Shown: positions 37,297-44,420 of the stretch, one piece after another
Numbering within the stretch: position 1 is the first letter of the stretch
Layout: the number at the start of each line of letters is the position of its first letter
DNA from: Tritrichomonas musculus
Lineage: Eukaryota > Parabasalia > Tritrichomonadida > Tritrichomonadidae
NCBI GenBank assembly: GCA_039105265.1
Contig: JAPFFF010000017.1
Coordinates: forward strand, 3,038,001 to 3,102,000
Reading direction: 5' to 3'
DNA length: 64,000 nucleotides
Position numbers and translations under genes: made by a program
The notes under the pieces: model-generated
Database searches by the model: none
What the model was told of the DNA's origin: nothing
Seen by the model: the letters and a program-made list of their open reading frames with translations, nothing else

Positions 37297-39165
37297 ATGA
37301 AATATAGGAACGAAAGAGCTCACAACTTGATGTACGAGGCTGGTAATGTTATGGAGACATTCCAGAAGATGAGAAACATTATTAATACCAATGATGGTAC
37401 CAGAAGCTTCTCATTTAGAACTGTTGATTGCCATGACCAACCAGCACCATTCCATCAAGGTCAGTACTCACAGATTTCATTAACGCACCCCGACCACTTT
37501 ATTAGTGATGTTGATAAAGGTTTCCTCACATTCCACATCAAACTTGATTTGCAATTGAACACCGATACTGCTAAATTACAATTGATTGAAGATCCTGATA
37601 ACCTCTACAAATTGTTTGTGGGATTCAAGTCCTCGAACCAATTATTCGACAGGCTGGAGATTCTCCATAACAATGTCAATGTTGGATATCAGCAAAATGA
37701 ATGCATTCGTGAGGGCTTCCTATACTCAGTTTTGAAACCAGAAACCGAGAAGAAACGCCGCAGATTCGTTCACAGCTTATGGGAGAATGTTTCAAATTAT
37801 AGTCAAACTCATGCAGGTGTTTATGTTAATCTCAATGATTTCAAAGCCAATGGGAAGACCACTACTGAATTCGATTTGAATATACCATTTGATGACTTGC
37901 TTGCATTGCAGGCATTCGATTTATTCCCCAATGGAATCATTGGTGATTTATCTATTAGATTCCAAGTCAGTCCAGCAGGTCTTGTATGGGCAGTCATTGA
38001 TCCATATACGGTTGCTGAAGCAAAGGCATTCTTGGAAGATGATGATCATATTACAATGAAGCAGTTGGAGCAATTGCGTGAGATCAAGGCTCGTGGTAAA
38101 CTCAAGAGGCAATTTACGCAAATTGGTAATGAAGCACTTATACCAGGGGTATTCGATAATACAATCAAATTTAAGTACAATATTTGTGCCGAACATGGAA
38201 CTCCAGTTAATGATACACCAATTGAAATCACTTTCGAATTTACAGATGAGGAATATGAGAAATTCGGTATTAAGAAGACTATGAATTTAAAGGAGATTGC
38301 ACGCCATAATCCCGATTACACAGGTACTATTGAAGACTATATGACAATTGAAATCGTTGAAGAGAATAATGAACTTAAATATGAATCGCAACCGGCAACT
38401 CTCACCGTTAACCGAATGACTATCACTTTATGTAAATCCAACATGCAAGGATATGGTGTTTGTGAAGCCACTCGTGCGGGTATCGAATCCATATTACGTG
38501 AAGGACTGATAATTCCATCCCAAAAGGTAGATTATCATGCATTCCCAATTGCTGCTGCATCCAATGGAATCAAATCTACATTGAATATCCCATTAATAAA
38601 TGTCACAAGCATGTCATTATTGTTCCCCAAGCATCACAACGATTTGACCGTATTTGAGAATCCCGTTTACCAAAATTGTTATTTGAATATTGGTGGTAAG
38701 AACTTCCCAGATGAGAATGTTAGTACCATTGGTGCTAGATTCTTCGAGAGTCAACTAACAGCTGGCGATTTGGATAGCATCACACTCCAATGTACTAAGG
38801 AATTTGAGGATAGCTTCACTATGCCCAAGAATGATGTTGATGGAAATAGATATAAGAATACATTGAGTGATGCCACATCATTTGTATTCAATGTCCAAAC
38901 TGAGAGAGCATCTGCTGGATACTGTTATGATGGCTTAGATGGTGGTAAAGGTAATATCCAAATTCAAGTCAATGGTCAACCAATATTCACTGGCAATAAT
39001 GATACATATTATAATATTATTGAACCAAGTGGAGCTGTTGTTAGACCACCACCTGTACAACTCTGTTTATGTAGAGACACATACTTTAAGCTCTCACTCG
39101 ATGGTCTTGAATATGTTGATGATGAATCACCAGCTGGCTCACAAGTTGACCCAGAAATGGCTTAA
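37297..39165 (+). CDS. Major capsid protein (C)
   Basis: 622 residues starting MKYRNERAHN at 37297. A longer open frame from 37015 overlaps the pVI-like gene on the other strand and is not used. Very similar to the A and B capsid proteins: S-F-S-F-R-T-V-D-C-H-D-Q-P-A-P-F, K-K-R-R-R-F-V-H-S-L-W-E-N-V, and the C-terminal P-P-P-V-Q-L-C-L-C-R-D-T-Y-F. Intact. In C it is followed directly by the 205-residue, membrane and ATPase genes, forming a capsid-packaging module. Confidence 0.88.
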   Translation: MKYRNERAHNLMYEAGNVMETFQKMRNIINTNDGTRSFSFRTVDCHDQPAPFHQGQYSQISLTHPDHFISDVDKGFLTFHIKLDLQLNTDTAKLQLIEDPDNLYKLFVGFKSSNQLFDRLEILHNNVNVGYQQNECIREGFLYSVLKPETEKKRRRFVHSLWENVSNYSQTHAGVYVNLNDFKANGKTTTEFDLNIPFDDLLALQAFDLFPNGIIGDLSIRFQVSPAGLVWAVIDPYTVAEAKAFLEDDDHITMKQLEQLREIKARGKLKRQFTQIGNEALIPGVFDNTIKFKYNICAEHGTPVNDTPIEITFEFTDEEYEKFGIKKTMNLKEIARHNPDYTGTIEDYMTIEIVEENNELKYESQPATLTVNRMTITLCKSNMQGYGVCEATRAGIESILREGLIIPSQKVDYHAFPIAAASNGIKSTLNIPLINVTSMSLLFPKHHNDLTVFENPVYQNCYLNIGGKNFPDENVSTIGARFFESQLTAGDLDSITLQCTKEFEDSFTMPKNDVDGNRYKNTLSDATSFVFNVQTERASAGYCYDGLDGGKGNIQIQVNGQPIFTGNNDTYYNIIEPSGAVVRPPPVQLCLCRDTYFKLSLDGLEYVDDESPAGSQVDPEMA

Positions 39166-39207
39166 GAAATATAGCATTAGGGGTAAAAATATTTTTGTAC
39201 TTTGGAA

Positions 39208-39825
39208 ATGACTCTCCATAAGGCTAGAATTCTATCAAGTGAAAATGATGCTAGTGTTAAACAGGAGCAGAATGTGAATATTAAGATTGCTGCGAATAGA
39301 CCTCCACCAGTTCAACCAGTATCATACCCTCAAGTCCCACAGATGCAACCTCAAGTGCAACCTCAAATGGGATATACTGAAGGGGGATATCCTCAAAATG
39401 GCACCCAGAATGCAAATTTTACTACACCCTCGACAACTGGTGCATATCCATCAGTTGCTCCAATAAACAATCCTCCTCTAGAACGTTCAATAGAACTTGA
39501 TGGTGAGGACTTGGATACCAAAAATAAATTCCTCGAGATATTGCTGAGTATCTATGAAACGAATCCATTGAGGATGAACAACTATCTTGTGTGCCATAGC
39601 AACACATTGATGGAGCTCATTAAAATACTCACTAAGGCTGACAAGGTTGAGTTGGTTATAAATGAGGATAGTGGGTGTACAGGCTGTGTTTCAAACTCGA
39701 AGTACATGAAGATTGATAAGATATTGGTATCCAAAAATGGGGTATCCAATGAATTGAAATATGGATATAACCATGTATGGACCGAGCTCATAAGACACTC
39801 AATATCACTCAAAATTTGTATTTAA
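39208..39825 (+). CDS. Conserved 205-residue protein (C)
   Basis: The ATG at 39208 (MTLHKARILS) is chosen to match A and B. Conserved A-R-I-L-S-S-E-N-D-A-S-V-K-Q-E-Q at the N-terminus, a long Pro/Gln-rich linker, C-terminal N-K-F-L-E-I-L-L-S-I-Y-E-T-N-P, H-S-N-T-L-M-E-L-I-K and C-T-G-C-V-S. An ATATTTTTG motif at 39189-39197 precedes it. Function unknown; packaging or capsid-associated role suggested by context. Confidence 0.85.
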   Translation: MTLHKARILSSENDASVKQEQNVNIKIAANRPPPVQPVSYPQVPQMQPQVQPQMGYTEGGYPQNGTQNANFTTPSTTGAYPSVAPINNPPLERSIELDGEDLDTKNKFLEILLSIYETNPLRMNNYLVCHSNTLMELIKILTKADKVELVINEDSGCTGCVSNSKYMKIDKILVSKNGVSNELKYGYNHVWTELIRHSISLKICI

Positions 39826-39835
39826 ATTTTCATAA

Positions 39836-39985
39836 ATGTCACTGGCAAGCGAGATCATCATGAATATATTATTAGGATTCATACTAGCGACCAACATCAT
39901 TGAACTGCTAATATTGGTATCATTTACTGCAGAGGATGAACCACCTGAGTTGACCGATGAGCTGAGACGCACATTATACGCATAA
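39836..39985 (+). CDS. Small single-pass membrane protein, 49 residues (C)
   Basis: Starts 10 bp after the previous stop. Hydrophobic segment at residues about 7-34 (I-I-M-N-I-L-L-G-F-I-L), then E-D-E-P-P-E-L-T-D-E-L-R-R-T-L-Y. The tail matches P-E-L-S-E-E-I-R-T-K-M-Y of the A and B genes at the same position. Conservation across diverged elements supports reality. Confidence 0.75.
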   Translation: MSLASEIIMNILLGFILATNIIELLILVSFTAEDEPPELTDELRRTLYA

Positions 39986-39990
39986 AAAGC

Positions 39991-40000
39991 TTTATTTTTG
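39991..40000 (+). promoter_or_regulatory. TTTATTTTTG motif, ATPase (C)
   Basis: Perfect TTTATTTTTG ending 5 bp before the ATPase ATG at 40006. Confidence 0.55.
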
Positions 40001-40005
40001 ATTAA

Positions 40006-40947
40006 ATGTTGTATTATAAACGTCTGCAACCAACTCTTTTTGATTATACATCTATCGAATTATCAGACAGTTCCAGTGGAGAGCCAATAGATTTTGACAC
40101 ATTTGAGCAGGAACTGCGTTCTATGTTCCAGAAGCAGCAACCGGTTTCCAAGAGGTTTGATGTTGATGAAGCCATGAGTGAAGCCTATTCCAAAAATAGG
40201 GATAAAATCACGAATGCATCCATAAGACCAATCGCTAACGGAATATATGCTTGGTACAATACTTTGAACATACTGGTAGCTTCTCAAGGTAAAGGCAAGA
40301 GTCACACAGTTATTCGCGATATCATTCAAATGAGTAGACTCAAAAATAACCCATTTCATATGATAGTCTATGTGAGTAAGAATGGTATTATAAATGATTC
40401 TACATTTGAATCTCAACGTGAACTCATCAACTTACCCATAGAGGTTGTCGCTGATAGTAATGCCGAACGATACTTGAAGGAACTCGATTTATGGAAAGAG
40501 TTGTATAACAAATATAGTTCAGTTGGGAAGATTATTGTCGATGAACAGAAGTTGCAGCAAATGTTTGAGTTCCTTCATATCAACAAACTTGGGAAACCCA
40601 ATGTACCACTCAATACGATAATCCTTTGTGAGGATTTCATTAAGAGTAAGCTGTTGAAATCATCATACTTCACAAACTATATTACACAGTTGCGCCATAA
40701 GAATTCAATCGTTTACATCAATATCCAGTTCTTCAAAGGTGTGCCAACTGATTACAAAAATAATTGTACATCATTCTTCATATTCAATGGGTTCTCACGA
40801 CAGAAACTCAATTACATATATCAGCAGGTGAGCATTCCTTGCGAATTTGAAGAGTTGTGGCAAAAATATAAAACCTTATCTGGACATGATTTCATATTGG
40901 TGAACACTGTTGAACACGATATGCAAGTTATATATAGTAAGATTTAG
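40006..40947 (+). CDS. A32/FtsK-HerA-like packaging ATPase (C)
   Basis: 313 residues. Walker A region V-A-S-Q-G-K-G-K-S (about 93), Walker B N-T-I-I-L-C-E-D (about 204), then L-R-H-K-N-S-I-V-Y-I-N-I-Q-F-F-K, as in related ATPases that package DNA. It has no hairpin insert where B has one (I-I-V-D-E-Q-K-L-Q-Q). It is the last gene before the right terminal repeat. Intact. Confidence 0.9.
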   Translation: MLYYKRLQPTLFDYTSIELSDSSSGEPIDFDTFEQELRSMFQKQQPVSKRFDVDEAMSEAYSKNRDKITNASIRPIANGIYAWYNTLNILVASQGKGKSHTVIRDIIQMSRLKNNPFHMIVYVSKNGIINDSTFESQRELINLPIEVVADSNAERYLKELDLWKELYNKYSSVGKIIVDEQKLQQMFEFLHINKLGKPNVPLNTIILCEDFIKSKLLKSSYFTNYITQLRHKNSIVYINIQFFKGVPTDYKNNCTSFFIFNGFSRQKLNYIYQQVSIPCEFEELWQKYKTLSGHDFILVNTVEHDMQVIYSKI

Positions 40948-41025
40948 ACAAAATCAATATTCAAATTTAAAAATAGGTTTATTTTTGGGGTCAATGCGAA
41001 TGCATAAATGCAAAAATAGATAGGG

Positions 41026-41350
41026 GCCTTCAAAACTAGGGCAATAGTGGCAGTCATAAGTGAACATCTATATAACCCCATGATACTGACCACTTATTCC
41101 TAGTTATGAGTATCAGTTAGGGTCAATTCAAAAATAGTTAGATGACCTTCTAAACTAGGGCAATAGTGGCGGTCATAAATGATCATAAGTGAACATCAAT
41201 GTGGCCCTATGATGCTGACCACTTATTCCTAGTTATGAGTATCAGTTAGGGTTAATTCAAAAATAGTAAGATGACCTTCTAAATTAGGGCAGTGGTGTCG
41301 GTCATAAATGAATTTCTATTTGACCTTCGAACGGAACAACCATCACTACT
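41026..41350. repeat. Right terminal inverted repeat of C
   Basis: Reverse complement of 22413-22736, ending CATCACTACT. The sequence between the ATPase stop and this repeat (40948-41025) is short AT-rich DNA with TTTATTTTTGG near 40979 and no gene. Confidence 0.92.
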
Positions 41351-41356
41351 GACGTT
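41351..41356. repeat. Target site duplication of C, right
   Basis: GACGTT directly after the CT terminus of C. The polymerase reading frame of B resumes with CTCGAATTATT. Confidence 0.95.
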
Positions 41357-42365
41357 CTCGAATTATTATTTATGGTTTTTAATTGATCACGGACTTATAG
41401 TTGATGACATTAAGAGCTTAAGTTTATATGAAGCTCATGACGGTTTTAATCAATTTGTTTGCGAGTTTATGAAGAAGCGTCAGGATATATTGTCAGGAAA
41501 GACAAAAGGTAAAGCTGCTAACGGCAGCCTTGCAAACGAAGTTTGTAACGAAAAGTTTTACAAGATTAGCATGAACGGATCTTACGGATATGACGGTATG
41601 AATTCAGAGAACTTTAATAAAGTCCGAATTGTTGATAAAAATAAAGCTTTTCAATTGATAGCATCCGATACTTATCGCAATGGATGTAAATTGTCAAATG
41701 ATTGTTATTTGATACAATCACAACCTCATTCATTCAAATGTAATACATGTCTTCAGGAATCATTTTGGACTTTAGACAATGCGAAATACTGGTATTTGAC
41801 TTTTCTTTATGACTTTCTATACAAATGCATTGACATGAATAAGATTCATTTTAACTCGGTCGATACAGACAGCCTGTACATGTCAATCGCTGGCGATATG
41901 AATAAACCGATTAATCAGCTGTTTGATTACGTCATCAAAGACAAAACATTTTATGATAAACACATTTATTCATTTATGCCAAATCCTGCAATCAATGATG
42001 TATATGATGAGAAAAAGATTCTCGGTTGTTGTGTAGAAAAGTTCGGAGCAAATCAAGTTGCTTTATGCGCTAAATGTTATACGATATGGAGTGATGACAA
42101 AACAATTTCATTAAAGCTCAAAGGTGTTTCATTGAAGAAGAACAACATCAAATCAAGTGATTATAAAGATGTCATTGAAAAGCAATCAGTAATGAAAGGC
42201 AAGAACATAAACCTTCAAATGAATTCACAACTGATGAGTAAAATAACTGTTATCAAAAATGCTTTAACAGCGGCGCATTCAAAAATGTTAGTGTTATCGA
42301 ATCAGTGTTGTTGTCCCTACATTTACGGAATGAATGCATCAAAGTATTTCATTGAAAACCATTAA
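41357..42365 (+). pseudogene. polB: Family B DNA polymerase, 3' part (B)
   Basis: Continuation of 18807-22412 after the GACGTT duplication. It carries polymerase motif B (K-I-S-M-N-G-S-Y-G-Y-D-G, nt about 41552) and motif C (V-D-T-D-S, nt about 41860). Upstream in-frame codons from 41292 come from C and are not native. A 36-bp GC-rich double-hairpin insert is at 41511-41546. It cannot make a working enzyme on its own because motif A and the exonuclease are on the other side of C. Confidence 0.9.
41511..41546. repeat. GC-rich double-hairpin insert in polymerase (B), second
   Basis: 36 bp in frame, absent from A and C: GCTGC-TAACG-GCAGC followed by CAAAC-GAA-GTTTG. It adds 12 residues just before motif B. 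Confidence 0.82.
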
Positions 42366-42403
42366 ACAATTAATTTGATGATTTTATTTTAAAAAATCAT
42401 TTT

Positions 42404-42413
42404 TTTATTTTTG
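42404..42413 (+). promoter_or_regulatory. TTTATTTTTG motif, HNH gene (B)
   Basis: Perfect TTTATTTTTG ending 6 bp before the ATG at 42420. Confidence 0.5.
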
Positions 42414-42419
42414 TTATAA

Positions 42420-43067
42420 ATGAGTCAACCAACTGAACAAGCACAAATTGAAACTGAAAATGAAGCCGAATTTGAACCGTTGAAAGACTTTGAAAATGAT
42501 TATGAAATTCAAACAACTTTCCCTTATAACATCAGAAAGAAGAAAACAGGACGAATATTAGCTGAAGGTGAATACAGACAAAATGTTTATCCGTGTGTAA
42601 GCCTAAATAACAAAATATATTATAAACATATTCTTGTAGCAAAGCAATTTATAACTAATGATGACCCTGAACATAAAACTCAAGTCGATCATATCAGTCA
42701 TGATAGGAGTGATTATCATTTATCTAATCTTCGATGGGTTTCACCGACAGAAAATCAACAAAATAAATCATCACATCTAAGTATAAAATATGAGTTTGTT
42801 GATGATATACCTGATGAAGCTATGATTATTGATTTCTATGAAACAAAGACAGAAAGAAGAGAGTTTGAAGAAAACAAGTATTATTATTACTTTGATGAAT
42901 CTAATAATGAAGACAAGTTTTATGCAAAGATTACTGATAATATTTATAAAATTCTTCATATCAATACAAATAAATCAGGCAATGAATTTGTTTTACTTCG
43001 TGATGTTGAAAATAAACCAGTCGGTGTATATATCAATCGATTTAAACATCAACATGATTTGATTTAA
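42420..43067 (+). CDS. HNH homing-type endonuclease (B accessory gene)
   Basis: 215 residues. The N-terminal half resembles NUMOD4-type DNA-binding segments (Y-N-I-R-K-K-K-T-G-R, then V-S-L-N-N-K-I-Y-Y-K-H-I-L-V-A-K-Q-F-I). The HNH core is Q-V-D-H-I-S-H-D-R-S-D-Y-H-L-S-N-L-R-W-V-S-P-T-E-N-Q (about residues 84-110), with the expected D-H and N-x-x-x-N residues. The C-terminal 90 residues are acidic and unassigned. It sits 54 bp after the polymerase stop, in the cargo slot used by KilA-N in A. Probably a DNA nickase or double-strand nuclease; target unknown. Confidence 0.85.
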   Translation: MSQPTEQAQIETENEAEFEPLKDFENDYEIQTTFPYNIRKKKTGRILAEGEYRQNVYPCVSLNNKIYYKHILVAKQFITNDDPEHKTQVDHISHDRSDYHLSNLRWVSPTENQQNKSSHLSIKYEFVDDIPDEAMIIDFYETKTERREFEENKYYYYFDESNNEDKFYAKITDNIYKILHINTNKSGNEFVLLRDVENKPVGVYINRFKHQHDLI

Positions 43068-43148
43068 ATGATGCATAAATATGTTTTATTTTTGTTATCA
43101 TTGGTTTCATTCGATTGAAACACTAAAAATAATAATCATTGAATGATT

Positions 43149-43236
43149 TTGATGACTGATACCTAAAATACAGGTCATTATTTCGATTTCGATTGAAGGT
43201 TAAAAATATCTCTTTTTATATCCCTTTTCATTTTCA
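43149..43236 (+). repeat. Dispersed repeat, copy 2; left inverted repeat of 354-residue gene cassette
   Basis: The first part TGATGACTGATACC... matches 18238-18274. The part 43185-43236 (GATTTCGATTGAAGG...CATTTTCA) is inverted at 44323-44375. Its last three bases are the stop codon of the 354-residue gene. Confidence 0.8.
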
Positions 43237-44298
43237 CTTTCTGTTAACATATTTGACGTTCTTTGACGACGTTATATTGAATCTACCTGTTTTTTCAATC
43301 ATTGATGCCAGTTCATCTTGCTTCACAAACAATCCGAATGATGTTTTATACTTCTTTTGGACGTCAGATAGTGTGAATCGCTCCATGGTCGGGTAGTTCT
43401 TTGTCATAAATGAATCAATATTATATTTGTTCTCAGCTGGTTGTTCTTTGTATTCTTCATCAGCTTTTGTTTGTTCTTTCAAATCATCTCTCATATCTTG
43501 TAGCTCGCGAACACAATATTCATACTTTCGTTTAATGGCTTCACATTTTGAACATGTTTTGACTGATTTTGAATTACATTCAGCTATCTTTCCGTTCAAT
43601 TGAATAATGTTATCAATGACGTCTTGAATCAATGACGGGTCAATTCGTAGCATCCATACCTCATATGTGTCTGGCGGCGTATAACATCCGCATCTCATCA
43701 TTTCCTTATCTTCTTCAGTCATAACATAACTCTCAGCATCATCGTTAATGCATATACATCTCATGATTGATACACATTTTGATACAAATCTTTTATAAAC
43801 CCCGTACTCAGTGCTTTTATATACGTCAGTAATGTTTTTATATATCTTATCGCACTTTTCATCTATTGTTGAATGATTGCAATGATAACCCATGAATTCA
43901 AAGTTACATTTTCTGATGAATTTCTTTATCTCAACAGTATCTGTACGTTCTTTCTTTATTTCTTCAAAGACAGGAATCACTGGTTTTGATGAATGAAGGT
44001 CATTGATGGACGGTATGGCTTTGAATGCGTTAAATACATTATCCATCAAATCACTGTATCGCTGAATCTTCAAAACATACTTTGAACGATTACCTTCAAT
44101 CAAATCAAACAGCCTTTCAATGGCTTCTTTTGCAGATTTCTCGATGATATTATTTCTGATTTGTTTATCACTGAGGAACAAATTAAGAAGTCTGTTTGCT
44201 TGTTCAATCATTAGTTGATTTGGATTAAATGATTTGACTGATGAGGTCTCAACGATTGAAGAGCTTTCATTGTTTTGATTTGTTTGAATGACGGTCAT
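43234..44298 (-). CDS. 354-residue protein of unknown function (B cargo cassette)
   Basis: Not found in A, C or D within the window. It starts MTVIQTNQNN. Features: helical N-terminus, a Cys-containing stretch M-R-C-G-C-Y-T-P-P-D (about residue 205), a C-S-K-C pair followed by a coiled-coil-like segment (about 245-290), and a C-terminal block Y-P-T-M-E-R-F-T-L-S-D-V-Q-K-K-Y with K-T-G-R-F-N-I. The gene is framed by about 52-bp inverted repeats, one ending exactly at its stop codon. No family recognised. Confidence 0.75.
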   Translation of the reverse strand: MTVIQTNQNNESSSIVETSSVKSFNPNQLMIEQANRLLNLFLSDKQIRNNIIEKSAKEAIERLFDLIEGNRSKYVLKIQRYSDLMDNVFNAFKAIPSINDLHSSKPVIPVFEEIKKERTDTVEIKKFIRKCNFEFMGYHCNHSTIDEKCDKIYKNITDVYKSTEYGVYKRFVSKCVSIMRCICINDDAESYVMTEEDKEMMRCGCYTPPDTYEVWMLRIDPSLIQDVIDNIIQLNGKIAECNSKSVKTCSKCEAIKRKYEYCVRELQDMRDDLKEQTKADEEYKEQPAENKYNIDSFMTKNYPTMERFTLSDVQKKYKTSFGLFVKQDELASMIEKTGRFNITSSKNVKYVNRK

Positions 44299-44322
44299 TT
44301 TATAAAAAATAAAAAATCAAAA

Positions 44323-44375
44323 TGAAAAATAAAAAGGGATATAAAAAGAGCTATTTTTAACCTTCAATCGAAATC
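44323..44375 (-). repeat. Dispersed repeat, copy 3; right inverted repeat of cassette
   Basis: Reverse complement of 43185-43236 with few differences (AGCTCTTTTT in place of ATCTCTTTTT). It lies 25 bp upstream of the start codon of the 354-residue gene. Confidence 0.8.
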
Positions 44376-44420
44376 AAAAATGAAGCCCTAAATGCCGCCC
44401 GTGAATGAAAATCAATTGAT

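Larger units (their letters stand above)
22413..41350. mobile_element. Maverick/Polinton element C, inserted in polymerase gene of B
   Basis: The termini are AGTAGTGATGG at 22413 and CCATCACTACT ending at 41350. They are flanked by GACGTT at 22407-22412 and 41351-41356. Long terminal inverted repeats of about 325 bp match at both ends. Removing C and one GACGTT rejoins the two halves of the B polymerase at the same codon as in the A copy. C is 18.9 kb, complete, and none of its core genes is visibly broken. Its genes are clearly diverged from A and B, look less AT-rich, and the pVI/capsid block is placed differently. Confidence 0.97.

Noticed and set aside
41292-41356. Start codon for the second half of the B polymerase
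   Set aside because: These codons lie in the terminal repeat of C and in the target duplication, and are not part of the native gene.
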